From: Bostrychus sinensis
Lineage: Eukaryota > Chordata > Actinopteri > Gobiiformes > Eleotridae
Assembly: GCA_020698575.1 (NCBI GenBank)
Contig: CM036248.1
Coordinates: 20,261,729-20,325,728, forward strand
Length of the DNA stretch: 64,000 bases
Direction: 5' to 3'
Shown: one piece after another, positions 12,815-26,500 of the stretch
Position numbering within the stretch: position 1 is the first letter of the stretch
Layout: the number at the start of each line of letters is the position of its first letter
The notes under the pieces: generated by a model
Told to the model about the DNA's origin: nothing
The model's input: the letters and a program-made list of their open reading frames with translations, nothing else
Database searches by the model: none
Position numbers and translations under genes: made by a program

Positions 12815-13378
12815 TATATGCATTTCACTTTTTGAAATTAACTACTGAAATATAACTTTTCAACAATACTGTAATATCAAAATTTCCTATACTAAAAACA
12901 GTTTTTGGTGTAGGAAATTACATTGCAATATGCCCCTCCACTCACAGTTGTATATGCATCTGCACATAGACAAGAGCTAAAAATATAGCTTTAAAACTAA
13001 TGCTTATTTATTTGAACTAAAGTGGCCCAATAAAAGTCACATGAATTATGTTTGTACAGTGTTCTTTATTGTCACAGAAATACATGTGCCGCACGCCTTT
13101 TATTTATCCTCATCCTTTTAGTCACATAACCCTGTTTCATTCCTTCTTGGCCTTGGTCTTGAATCAGTTTTGGGCTCTATTCTTATATTTTATTAGAGGT
13201 GCAGCACATCTGATGTCAGTGGACTTAGTTAGTTTTTGAATCTGTCTATTGCCTGAAGGTGGATCAGGCATAGAAATATTGCTTTTTGTCGTCGCTTCGG
13301 GGCAAGAAAGTATTAGTGTCCTTTATGTGGTCAAATAAAGATATGGATCAAAACTGCATCCTTGAAAATGAAAGTTGT

Positions 13379-13690
13379 CAGAGGTGGAAAGTAACTTGTC
13401 TTAATGCTTACTAAAAATAATTTATGGTCATTTTTTGGAAGAAATGTAGTTTCCAAGTATATTTTACTAGAATGTACTTTCTGTTATTACTTTTTACTCA
13501 AGCAAACATTTGCCTCACTCTCCATGCAATCAAAAGGTCAAACCAAGTTTTAGTAGTAGTAGTAGTAGTAGTAGCAGTAACAGCAGTAGTACCACTATTC
13601 GTAGTAACAGCACTAGTAATAGATTTGCTGTGCAGGCAAATTTAATACTCTTTTACTCTTTTTAACTAAAGTAATTTAAATTCTCCTTAG
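13379..13690. repeat. interspersed repeat starting CAGAGGTGGAAAGTAAC, copy 1
   Basis: This opening is a common fish repeat start, probably a hAT-type non-autonomous element. The copy contains a TAG trinucleotide run at 13549-13573. The right boundary is approximate. Confidence 0.4.
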
Positions 13691-15557
13691 ATATTATTAT
13701 TCTTAAATAACAAAATTCTGGTTTCATATACAGGCTTAGTCTCACAATATTAAAACCAGATACTGTATCATATATAGAATTGCCTTCACATGGATCATAT
13801 ACTATTGCCTGTGGGCTGGTCTTTGTGTTTTCTGCCCCAGGAAAAACTCCTCTGAGTGCTAAAATAGAGTGACAGTATACTCATCTGAGTCATCCTGGGG
13901 TACTTCTAGTACATGTTTTATATGTGGTTATATTTGCAAAATAAGTGTTTTTATTACTCAGCTCCACAAGAAAAACAAAGCTTGAGCTTGAAATATACAT
14001 TTTTCAATTATATTAACTGCATTCACTGAAAGCTTGGTTGAATCTGTGATTGTTCGATAAAGATGAAGGGTTCTTTGAGAAAAAAAGGGCTTCAGCATGG
14101 CGATCATTATTATTCATGAGCATTTATGTGAGGCCATATGGAAATGTATGTGACATGTAAAGCCACACCTGCTTGTCAGCCCAACTTTCTGCTTGAATAG
14201 ACACTTAAACAGACACGCCTTGAATAGGAGGTCCATATACCTCATAAAAGGGAGGACACACAAAAGACTATTGCGAATTACGAACTACGAATTGCGAACG
14301 GCCAAATGCTCTAAAAACTCTCTTTATTTTCTTTTATAGGAACATGTTGATTGTGTAACTGTCATATTTCTTCAATAAGACATGTGCATGGGTTCGAGGC
14401 TGGATTATATGCAGTGCTGAATCTTCTTGGCCTGCAGTAAAGATGACACAAGAGGCTTTATGGGCAGAAGGGCTGCCATAGAGGCAGAGCAGTCATGCAT
14501 GTAAACACCACACACCAAAGTCATATAAAGCATTTTAAATTTTGATCAAGCTGCATACATTTATGCAGATAACATTTGAGCTGTGATGAATATTCCAACG
14601 ATAAACCCGTAGCTTTTAAAATGTAATAATTTGAACATCTGAGCATGTTGATGTAAGAGATAAGCAGAAGGAAAAACGTAACGCATATAAGATAAAGGGA
14701 AAATGAAAATACAAGCCGCCAAACCAACGGAAAATTATTTCTTGTAGTAGACAGAGCTGAAGGCTAGGACAATGATGAAGGCACAGCGGAGGGAGATAAA
14801 AAGCAAATAAAGATGGATGGTGAGATATGTTCAACTTTATACTAACATCCAGGAGGTACCCTCATGGTGAATGTGTCCCACGAGAGCAGGACAGTGACCC
14901 ACTGTGACAAGTTACCAGTCCTGAATTTAGAAAGCCCTGTCCCATACTGTCATTTCAAAACACAAATGTCCCCCAGTTAAATGAATTTATGATAACATTT
15001 ATGCAGCTGTGTTGTTTGGCCGTGCAGCCCGGAGGCAGGGACATTGGATAGGACTGAGTCTGGTCAGGAGATGCGGTGGAAAGAGGCAAAATAAAGCAAA
15101 CCTAATGCAAAAGCAGCATTTACAATGCAGATGAGCTGAGTTTTCTACAATCAAGACTCTGTTTAGAGAAAGAATATGCAATACAAAGAAAGTTTATCAA
15201 AACAATAAGGAGTGCTTAATGTAGACGATCAACTCTGTTTTTTTTTTTGTCATATAAACTACAAACCTGTGGTCAAATATACACATAGGTGTCAGGTTGC
15301 ACAGCATAAAACATGCATGTCACCAATTACCTGCAGAGCACTCTTGCAGAGATTGGAGCTATATCAACGTAGTAGTTTGTTTCAGATGTGTCAAATGATG
15401 TGATTACTTATCTAGGCCTTTTGTCTCCAAAATGTTGTAGCTTAATTCTAGCGTCTATACCTTGATTTTGTATTTATTGCTTTATAGCTTGAGCTTTGTC
15501 ACCAAAAGCTTACTTTCTTTGAATTAAACCAACTGTAGTAGGCTATATTAATCGTAC

Positions 15558-15840
15558 CAGAGGTGGAAGTAGTAATGTTACTGCAAAATATTACTAAAAT
15601 AAAAGTACTCAACAATATGTATCAAGTATTGAGTGTAAAGTTTAGTACAAAGTACTGCCATCACCACTTGTGCTACTATTACTACTACCACTACTATCTA
15701 TAACTACTAACAGTACTAGTTCTACTACTATTACTATCCACTTTGCCACAAATGTCATATATAGATATCCAATATTTTTTCCATAAGTAAAAGTAAAAAT
15801 ATTACTCGTTTTAAAGTATTCCTGAGAACACAACATTCAA
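15558..15840. repeat. interspersed repeat starting AGAGGTGGAAGTAG, copy 2
   Basis: Similar opening and similar internal ACT/AGT trinucleotide-rich tract to the copy at 13379. The ends are not well defined. Confidence 0.35.
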
Positions 15841-17089
15841 AAAGTTAAAATGCTATCTTTAATAAATATACCTAAATAAAATGGTTGAGAAAAAGTTCTT
15901 TGTTACTTTCAGCCACTAAATCTTACTATCTGGAGTCTTAATTTTTCTCATCTTTTTTTTTTTTGGTCTTTCCTCTTGACAGGAAAATGTCATTGGGCTT
16001 AGTCACACCATTATACATTATATGGATGCTTGCTCTACAACACAACAACTCAAGCTGAAAGATAACAGTGTCCTGTTGTTATACATTATGCTAAGTATTT
16101 TACCTCATAATGACAGTAGCGATCATACATTTTGCTAGTGTTTTCCTCATTGTCCCAGCAGAGCCTGCAGTCAGCTCTAAGTGCTTTGATTGAATTTGGC
16201 CTTCCCCTGCTTCTCCCCCTGCTTTTAGGACGCACCGATAATGTTCATTAGAAGAGACGGCCCGGGACTTTGAGAGGAGGGACGGTAAAGTGTGGCTGTA
16301 ATGGGAGAGATGGTTTGTTAATACAGTTTGCATTTGGAGTTGTGACTAAGAGTTAATTTGACTAAGTATGTGCATGAAATAATGAGCAATTGTATGGCAA
16401 AAGTTCATATAGTTTGGTCAGTTAGTGTTCTTGCATTTTTTTGCTATTGTCTTATTATGGTTGGTACTTTCCCTCTTTTCTCCTGTCCCACATTGTCTAC
16501 TCCGGCACATAATTCAAATTACTTTCTATAGGGCTCTTAGGTCTATAGGGTTCACTAGTATAACATTAGACAGAATGGAATAAGTGATCAACTACTAAAC
16601 CAGGAGTTTACAGTTTAAGGATTTAGACTGTTATCCATTCAGTAACTTAAGAAAATATTGTACATGTAGACCATATGTGGTCCAACTATTGGTTAATTAC
16701 ATGTGAGCTAAAACAACTACATTTGGGACAGTTCTGTTGCATTGTGAATCCACTGATGTGATGTGATGTGCAAAGGATTTATGCTCCATGAGGCTATAGC
16801 AAACAACATGACATGCCTTAACCAGTAAAACACTTACCTCTTTACCTGTGAGTCTCTGTGCAAAAAAAAAAAAAAAAAATCGCAATGTGTTTTACTTAAG
16901 CCAACTTGGACAAAATCTTTTGTACATAACTTTTCTCATAACTTTGCTGCCACACTTATTTGGCCACAGATCAACCGACACTTAAAGTGATTGCTTCCTG
17001 TGAATTATCATAAATTAGGATTAATTTAATGTCACTAAAGAAATTAAGGGTTGATTAAAGAGGGAGGAGTTCAGTTTCAGTGGTGTTCC

Positions 17090-17552
17090 CTGAAGTCATC
17101 TTATCGCTCTTGTGTGGACGCAGATGACACAGAGTTATAATGACGCCCGGTGGGGCAGCGCAATGGGCGGGTAGGACCATGTGAAGACCGGGGCGCTTAA
17201 ATCTTTTATCTAAAGAATGGCTGCCTCTGCGGTTAACAGGACCGGCATGTGATTCACTCAGCTAGGATCAGGACCTTGTTTCCGAGAGAAAAGCCCTCTG
17301 CTCTCACTCGAAAAGCGTGTTTACGCGCAAACACCGCTGCAGGACCAGCGGAGGAGTCTGCGCGCTGTCTGTCAGTGGTGCTCAATGCCTCGACCGGCGG
17401 TACCCTATGGAGTGACACCGCAGTAATCGTCAAAACCAACTACAGCATCTATACTTCTTTTACTTACTTCTCACGCGGCGGAGATACTCGAGAGATCTGC
17501 AAGTTTACGCGCGCGTGTTGAGTGTGTGTGCCGCTCTGGAGGGGAGGACGAG
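17090..17552 (+). promoter_or_regulatory. probable promoter and 5' UTR of chrnb5
   Basis: A GC-rich island directly upstream of the chrnb5 start, with an Sp1-like GGGCGG at 17165-17170 and no clear TATA box. The transcription start cannot be fixed. Confidence 0.45.
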
Positions 17553-20500
17553 ATGGCAGCCCCGGTGAAAGCGATGCTGACTCTCCTGGTTCTCACCGTG
17601 GCAAGTAAGTAATACAGGATAGGACGCGTAGCCTATATTTAAATACAATCCTACATTATGGCTGTCTTTGGCAATGTTAACTTTTTACCTATGAAAGTAC
17701 CACATATACAATTTACATCCTGTAACTTCTGGATCAGAAACACCACGACATTTAACCTATGGAATTATTCAGATTGTGTATGACTGACACCTTACGTGTT
17801 ACCGGAGGCGCGCCAGTGGGCTAAGTAGTGGTGTTTCCCTGCGTCAGACTCCAGCACGTGATTTCTCAACACGCCTCAATTAACTAACTTGGCCCTCTTT
17901 ACACAGTCACACTAAATCTGTGTGAATAGCTGCAGGTTTTGCATATGAGAGGAAAGTTTGACTTACAGTATCTGCTTATTCCTCAACAGCTAAAAAAGAA
18001 CCTGTGGTCCAACTGTGGCCTGTTTAAAAGACTAATCATATTATCTAATGGCCCAAGGCTCTTAAACATAACATCCATGTTTGTACAGTGTTCTACGGTT
18101 ACTATGTTAAGAAGTTGAGCCCGTATAATATTAGCCTTTATGTCAACACCTTAGCAAGCAAGACAAATATTTGTTGCAGAAAAGTCATAATATTCTGTTC
18201 CTAATCTGACTGTTAACTAAATGTATACTGGCTTTTGAGATTGACCCAGGTTAGTCTGATGAGTGATGCTATGCTTTAACCCTCCAAGACAATATGACAC
18301 ACTTCTTTTGTTTTCACGTTTTTGTTTTCAACATCAAACTTTTGTTCTCTTTCAGTGCTTTTATTTGAGATTTTATTGTAAAGTCGTCCCCCCCTTATTC
18401 CTCCATTATAATCAGCTTGAAACTATTATATATAGTTGCTTGAAACTATTTTACAACACTGACTTTGCCTTTGTGTAGCCCTGGGGAGTTCAGATGTTGG
18501 TGGGCAGACATTATGCATATCCAGATTTTGTCTGGTCTTACTCAAAAGCCATTGCTGTTGTTTGCCATAAGCCATTTCCAAAACTGCATAATGTGTTCAT
18601 CCCTGAGTCAACGCTTCTGATAAACTATTAGTCATCATCTTTGATTTGAAAGAAGGAGAAATGCATGTAATAGAAAAATTGTCTTTCCTTCTGGCTTTTT
18701 CCTTTCTGGGGCCCATCTTCTAGTGTGCAGTGAATTGCATATTGATTTGGCATAGTTTTTTATGCCAGATGCCCTTCCTGACACAACCCTTCCCATTTAT
18801 CCAGGCTTGAGACCGGCACGAAGAGTACACTGTCTTGTGACCCCTTGTGACTGGATTAAAATGGTGATAAAGAATAGAAATATTGTTAACTTTGGTCATG
18901 TACAAAGTCAGACCACTTACATTTCCTGCAGTATATAAGTGCTTGAGGTTGTGAATGTATGTGAATAGGACATTGCCAGCTTTAAGAAACCAGGACAAAA
19001 CCTTAGACAGTTGAGGCCCAAATAGCTTTGGCCTCCAGAAGGCCACTACAGATGGTTAAGTCTTGAAATATTAACTTACTGAACCTCTCTAGGCTAAAAA
19101 TGAAGCTTGCGGATGTGGAATTCATGCCTTTTTGTGTGGCGATCGGATGCCCTAGATAACATGTTCATTGCCATCTGCACTACATTGATTGGTAAAAGAT
19201 TTTGGTTTCTTTATATAATAGGGTGAATATACAGTTAAGGATTGAATTTAAACATTTTAGAAGGAGAAAGAAAATTGGTTGTTCTTGTCTTTTTACTTGT
19301 GAGATGATGGCATTTTTATTTTAGCTGTGATAAATTATTGAGGCCTAGAAAGTGCAGCAAGGCACACAGGAGAAGGGAGAGTGTGTGCATACATGTGTGA
19401 TGAGACCTGCCTTAGACTCTTGAACGTGCCCATCCCCAATCACGTACATTATACTCAGATTTTGCTGCCATTTTTAGCCTAATACCGTTCATTTAGTTCT
19501 TTGTTTCCTTGGCACACATCTGATAGCGCTGGCTTTATTTACAGTTTGGGGCAGTGTATCTTTCATTACTGTGATTAAACAGTGTTTCAGGGTGGTCGGA
19601 TAAGTAGTAAGAAAAAAATCTACCCGCACTTCCTTTTACCACGAGTCAGTAAGGTGCACTCAAAGCTACACTAATGATTAAAAGCCATGATTCAAACTTA
19701 ATAAGTAATCATTTGTAATTCAGCCTCCTTCATAAATCAGAAGACCAATGCTGAATGACTAATAACACGATCAAGGCATTTGATTTAAAATAAAAAGCTT
19801 GTTAGATTGTAATTAAAATGTAATGAATGACTATGTTTCCGCTGAAGATTTGGACTCATTACATATTTATTTGCATAAAAGAAGTAGGACATGTTTTTTA
19901 GCATTTACAGTTCTCACTTTTATACCATAAAAGATGGCTTATCAATTGGTATGTGAAGTTTGGTCTAAACTGTTAATGAAGTTAAAGTTGAGGAACACAT
20001 CTGTATGCAATTCTTCATGCAGGAAGAAATAGTAGGCCTACATACATTTTGAAGAAAAAAAAAACAAACATCTGGAGACAAACACAAATGTCACAGCAAT
20101 TGCAGCAGTCACCACAGCAAATGATGTAGTGGTTCACATATAGTCTGGGATAGGTTTTTAACACCAGATGCCCTTCCTGACCACCCCTCTCCATTTGCTG
20201 GACCCTAACCCTCATAGGCACAAAAGTGACCTTGTGGCAAGAATTTTAGCCCTCTGAATATTTAACCTTGGTCTCTTGCAAAGCAGGTTTGGGCATTCAG
20301 GTTGGAAAAAAAGGTTGTTTTGTATGCTCAAAATGCTACCATCAGGACATTTCTTGAATTTGTTTATTAATTGATATTACTTCGTGATCTGTCTAATCCC
20401 TTGATTTACTGCAACATTTTACCATTCTGCATAAACTATGATGCATTACATATCTCAGCAGCACTTTTACATGTCAACATACATAATGTATAAGTAGCCA

Positions 20501-23500
20501 ATATCTTGTAAAAAAGAGTTTTGCGCTTAATTATCTGATTGTCTGTGTTTTGAGCAACTTGCTATCATTATATCCATGTGACCCACTGTGACTTTACTCC
20601 CTATGTGTTATGGGTGAAATCTGCCTCAAGGTGTTTGTGTGTGCATGAACACATGGTCCTCATTACTGTTACATGCTTCACAGTTTGCATGCTATATGTA
20701 ATGCTATGCGTGTCATATCAGTCCATATCCATCAAATCCATATCAGTGGATTTACGAGTGTCACCAAATCCACTGTTGCATCTGATATCTGCGGTGGAGA
20801 CATCATTGTCTGCTTTTTCCAAACACACACAAATGAGTGACTCATTACATCAGAAGATATGATCATTGTCACTTTACAGCAGCATCAAAATGGTGAGAGC
20901 ATGAAATTTGAACACTGCTTCAACAACTACAGCTGTGAGCTTTTATACAGTTAGGTTCATAAGTAATTGGACACTGACACAAGTTTTGTTATTGCAGCTC
21001 TTAACCAAATATTCATATTCAAGATACAGTCAAGATATAATTCATATCTTAAAGCTTAAAGTGCAAACCCTCAGCTGTATTTTGAGAGTATTCATGTCCA
21101 AATTGGACCAAGGGTTTAGGAATTACAGCTCTTTAATGTGTAGCTGCCTCTATTTCAGGGGCTCAAAAGTAATTGGACATTACCATGAATAAAATGTTCA
21201 TTTTTTATACTTTGGGGGAAATCCTTCACAGGTAATGACTGGTAATGATAATGTCTGGAGATTATGGACATCACCAAACACTGGGTTTCCTATTTTATGT
21301 TGCTTTGCCAGGCCATTACTGCAGCTGTCTTCATTTGTTGGTCATTTGTGGGTCTTTCTGCCTTAAGTTTTGTCTTAAACAAGTGAAATTCATGGTCGAT
21401 CGGACTGAAAGCTGTTGATTGACCCCTGCCATTGCAGAATATTTCACTTACTGGCCTCAAAACACTCCTGGGCTGTTTCTGCAGTATGTTTTGGGTCACT
21501 GTCCATCTGCTTCTGTCTTCTGTTCCATTGGAAGTTATGGACGCTCATGCATCATACTACTTGACCATGTTTTACAGAACATGTGGCATGCTTTGGATCA
21601 TGAGCCGTTCCAAGCCTTCTCCAGACTTTTCTCTGCCCATCATTCTGGTACAGGTTGGTCTGAGTCTTATCTATCCAAAGAATGCTGTTCCAGACCTGGG
21701 CTGGCTTCTTTAGATGTTTTTGGCCAAGTCTAATGTGGCATTTCTATTGTTGAGGCTGATGAATGGTCTGCCCCTTTGTGATGAACTCTGTATTATCTCT
21801 CATGAAGTCTTCTCGTTATGGTGGACATAGACACTGATAGACCTACTTCCTGGGAGAGTATTCTGCTCAGAGGTGGATGTTGTGAAGGGGTTTTACACCA
21901 TTTTTTGATCCAGCCTAAGGATGGTCTGGTTCACTTCCATTGAGATACTGTATGTTGTGATTTCACAGAAACAGCTTTCAAATGCAAATGTAAACCTGGA
22001 ATCAAGTCCAGAGCTTTTACCTGCTCAGTTTATGATGGATTAATGAGGGAAAAGCCCATGCAGCTCAAGAAATAGTTTTTGACGCAACTGTCCAATTACT
22101 TTTGAACCCCTGAAAAAGAGGCAGCTACACATTAAAGCATTAAAGAGCTGTAATTCCTAAACCCTTCATCTGACCTGGACGGATTTATATTTAAATAAAC
22201 AAAATTTGAGTCAGCGTCCAAATACTTATGGACCTAACTGTCACAGGGTCCTCCTAGGGTGCACTCAAAACATACAATTTCAGATTTACTTAAACAATTG
22301 TGAAAAAGAGGTTCCAAATAACTGCTTTAAGTAATTGTTACCTAAAAAATCCATCTAAATGTGGCTTTACCTTTTTTCTGTCTAGTAACCACTGACTAGT
22401 GATGCGTGACCAGTGACATTTGACCATTTACCAGTGACCATGACCAGTGACTATAGACTAGTGACCTGTGACCAGTGACCATAACCAGTGACTAGTTAGT
22501 GACCAGTGACTATAGACTAGTGACCAGTGACCAATGACCATTGACCAGCGACCAAATAACTAACATATCTAGCCAAATTCTTCCTGGAGACAGCCTATAT
22601 AACTTTTCCACTGTAAATGTCTACTGTAATTGCAATGTAACTGCTTTTTATAGCTGAGCAAACTAGAACCAAAGTGTCGAGCCTTTTCAGATATGACACA
22701 TGTCCTCAGGTTGTTGTGGTGGAAAGTTCAACTGAGCGCCACAGCAAACTTAATTTCTATAAATAGTGGTGTGATGGTGGTATCTACAGTGCACATTGTC
22801 AGAGTCTGCCAGCTCTTCCCTGTGCCTCAGGTGTCTCATATCAACGGCTAATCATATTTGTAACAGTAAGCAACATATTTTTGTGTGCACCCACATTCAA
22901 CAGTTCAACAATTTTCCTGACAGAAAGCTACTTTTCAAATTATATACCCCACAAGACCTTATTTACAGTAATTTCTTTTTCTAACCTGTGTACATTTTTT
23001 GTTACAGTTTGTTAATTAGCATTTTCTCTGTGGTATGTTTGCAGCTGCCTTGTGCGCAGATGTGGAGGAGAGGCTTGTGAGTCACCTGTTGTCACCGGAT
23101 CGCTACAACAAGCTGATCAGACCAGCTGTCAACACCAGTCAGCAGGTCACCATATACATTCAGGTGTCACTGGCTCAGCTCATCAACGTGGTGAGAAACA
23201 TACACATATATAGACAATTCAAAGACAATATGGCTCGAGCCTCAAGGATTTTTTTTTTTCTGTTTCAGAATGAGAGGGAGCAGATTATGACCACCAACTG
23301 TTGGCTCACACAGGTGGGACCCTCGTTGCAGTGTCATTTGTAACTAATGTTAAAGGACCTTTTTACCCTTTGGCTGTTCAACAGTTCAACAGTCAAGGGG
23401 CACCACAGTGAATCACCTGCATCCATCTAACCCTATCCTCTGCTTTCTTTTCTCTTACACCAACTAACTTCATCCTTATTTATTACATTCATAAACCTCC

Positions 23501-26500
23501 TAAGCCTCCTGACTCCTGCTCTAACTTCAGCATGTCCAAATCTCCAAAACAATTAACATGGGCTGTCTTTCTGATGTACTCCTCCCTATTCCTGTCCATT
23601 CTCGTCTCTCCCAAAGAGATACTCAACATTTTCAGCTCTGCTATCTCCTGCTGTGCGTCCTATCTTGTGTTCTGTGCTGCTGTTTCTAAACCATATTGAT
23701 GGTCTCACCGCTGTCCTGTACAACTTTCCTTTCATTCTTTCTGAAACTCTTATCACACAACACACCTGACATTTTTCTCCACCCATTCCAACCTGCTTGC
23801 CCATGCCTCTTCACCTCTTTTCCACACTCTCTCTTGTTCTGGTCTGTTGATCCTTAGACCTTTAAGTACTTAAAATCCTGCAAATTGGCTTCTCTATGTA
23901 ACCTTATTTATATTTGTAACCAATGTCAAGGCAAATACATGTATTACATCTACACCTATCTGATGACATGTTTTCAGTTATGCAAAGTAAATGTAATATG
24001 TGAAAATCTGCTCTTGCAGGTATGGAATGATTACAGGCTAATGTGGGATCCAGAAGAGTATGAGGGAATCAAGAAAATCCGTCTCCCGTCACAACACATC
24101 TGGCTGCCAGACATAGTCCTTTACAACAAGTAAGTGTGCAGTGAGAAGGATTGGTAGCCTGTGTGCATATACACAAACATCTGTACATGTAGTTTTAGAA
24201 AGTACCATCATAGTAAAGCATACATACCGGTATATTATATTGTAAATGTTATATAGGGATAAATTATTTATTTCTAAAAAAGCAGCTGGTAAATATGAAG
24301 AGGAATATTGAATTTGTCTGGATTTTGTGTAGAAAAATCATATTGTACCTACCAATATGAATGTGAGTGAGTGCAGCCGCGCTTCTGTCAGTCGACCACA
24401 GGGGAAACTGTGGCTACAAAACGCAGCTTACCACCACTGAGTATGGAGTAAATGAAATACCCCTTCCCTACTGTGTGTACAGCGCTTTGGGTGACTTGTG
24501 TCATAGTTAAAGCGCTATATAAATACCATTCCCTTCCCCTTCCCTTCCCTACCAGTCTAGTTGCTGAAGAAGTTTGCTGCCTCTCTTCAGTGGAGGGTGT
24601 AAGAGCAACAATTAAATTAGATTGCAAGAACCTTATGAGTTTGATGTCTTGTAATATGTTTTTATACCTATCCTATAATCCTAAGTCAGTAATAAATTCT
24701 GGAGCTAAAATTTATTTACAATTCCCTTAAGCAGCTAAACTTTTGGCTCTGGTCATGCCTCTTACCTTTCTCAGTGTTTCATTGGATAAATGATTATTTG
24801 TCAGTGAGACTGAAATATTTTGACAGGATGAGGCTATGCATAGTATTTGGGTTCCTGTCAGCATTTTATTCCGAGCATTTACAGCAGCCTTGTAGGCATT
24901 AAACTTACTGATCAGTGGCCAGCTAAAGATCCCATTAAAAGTATGACGATGGAAGCTTAAGAGGCTTAATGATGTGAGATGATCAGCAGTTCTTTATGAC
25001 TCCATGTCAGGTCAGTGCCCTATAGTGGGGAAGAACCAGAGGTTTCAGTAAGCAGGTGCAAGCCCTGCATTTTTAATTAGTCTGCATATTCATACACCCC
25101 CAAAGCATTAGAGACCAAGTGTGATGCTTGGATTCCTGACCTATTTTATAATTGATAGACCACTTATCCATAATTCATCAGATACAGTCCTGCTGAGAAG
25201 AAGAAAAGGCAGTCTCAGCGGATTTGAGGTGTGTTGATGTCCGGAACCCAATTTTACCTTAGGGACCAAGCTTTTGATGAACATAACTGTTACAAATGTT
25301 AGCTAGTGTTGTGGTTTTCCTTTGGTACTCTATTGTTTTGATTGGTTGCACATGCAATACTTACTGAAACAAATGGTCCCTTTTATTAGCCCATGGCAAC
25401 CCACCTAACATTTGGACGCTTTATTTGTACCTTCTTTTTTTTTTAGTGCTGATGGGACCTACGAAGTGTCCTTCTACTCCAATGCCGTAGTCTCCAACAA
25501 CGGAGAAGTGGCTTGGCTCCCACCTGCTATCTATAAATCCGCCTGCAAAATTGAAGTACGAGATTTTCCCTTTGACCAACAGAACTGTACCCTCAAATTC
25601 CGCTCCTGGACTTATGACCACACTGAGATTGACCTTATTTTACTAAGTGACTTTGCCAGCCGGGATGACTTCAAACCCAGTGGAGAGTGGGACATAGTTT
25701 CTCTACCTGGACGCAAGAACGAAGACCCAGATGACATCCGGTATCTCGACATCACCTATGACTTTGTGATCAAGAGGAAACCATTGTTTTACACCATCAA
25801 CCTGATCATCCCCTGCATCCTCATCACTTCACTGGCCATTTTGGTCTTCTACCTCCCGTCGGACTGTGGTGAGAAGATGACTCTATGTATCTCAGTGCTG
25901 CTGGCCCTAACTGTGTTTTTGCTTCTGATCTCAAAGATAGTGCCACCCACATCACTTGCAGTGCCTCTGATTGGGAAGTACCTAATGTTTACCATGGTTT
26001 TGGTCACATTCTCCATTGTTACTAGTGTTTGTGTGCTCAATGTCCACCATCGATCGCCCAGCACCCACACTATGCCCCCCTGGGTCAAGCGCATCTTCCT
26101 GCATCGACTCCCTTCGTTCCTTTTCATGCGGAGACCGGGAAGCTCCAACATCCGTGAGAAGTTCAGGAAAAAGCACCAGCACCGCTCCTACACAGACAAA
26201 AAGTTGGACAGAAGTTGTCCGTCACCAATTGCAGGGTCTTCCTCGTCGTTCTATGTCAACGAGGAGTCAGCCAAGCGCTATGGCTGGAAGAGCGGCTTAT
26301 CCGAGAACACAGAGTTCAGGAAGAGACTGACCCTCAAGAGTAACATCGATGTGGAGGATGCTGTAGATGGAGTGAGGTACATTGCAGAGAAGATGAAGAG
26401 CGAGGATGATGATGAGGGGGTAAGTGCAGTATTTGGCAACATTATCATAAATATTACATATATACATTAGTACCATTACCGTTCTTAAATTTTCCTAGAT

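Larger units (their letters stand above)
8906..17090. other. intergenic region between rnf38 and the nAChR cluster
   Basis: No exon with both splice signals and protein-family similarity was found. It holds the inverted-repeat element at 8999-9453, a Tc1 relic at 12428-12814 and two repeat copies starting with AGAGGTGGAA. A GC-richer block at 11740-12110, with mixed-complexity sequence such as CTGTCACAGGCCATCACTG, could be a conserved regulatory element, but conservation cannot be judged from one sequence. Confidence 0.5.

Noticed and set aside
21419..21733. 104-residue plus-strand frame in chrnb5 intron 1
   Set aside because: It lies within the Tc1/mariner relic, whose transposase runs on the other strand, so it is antisense transposon sequence.
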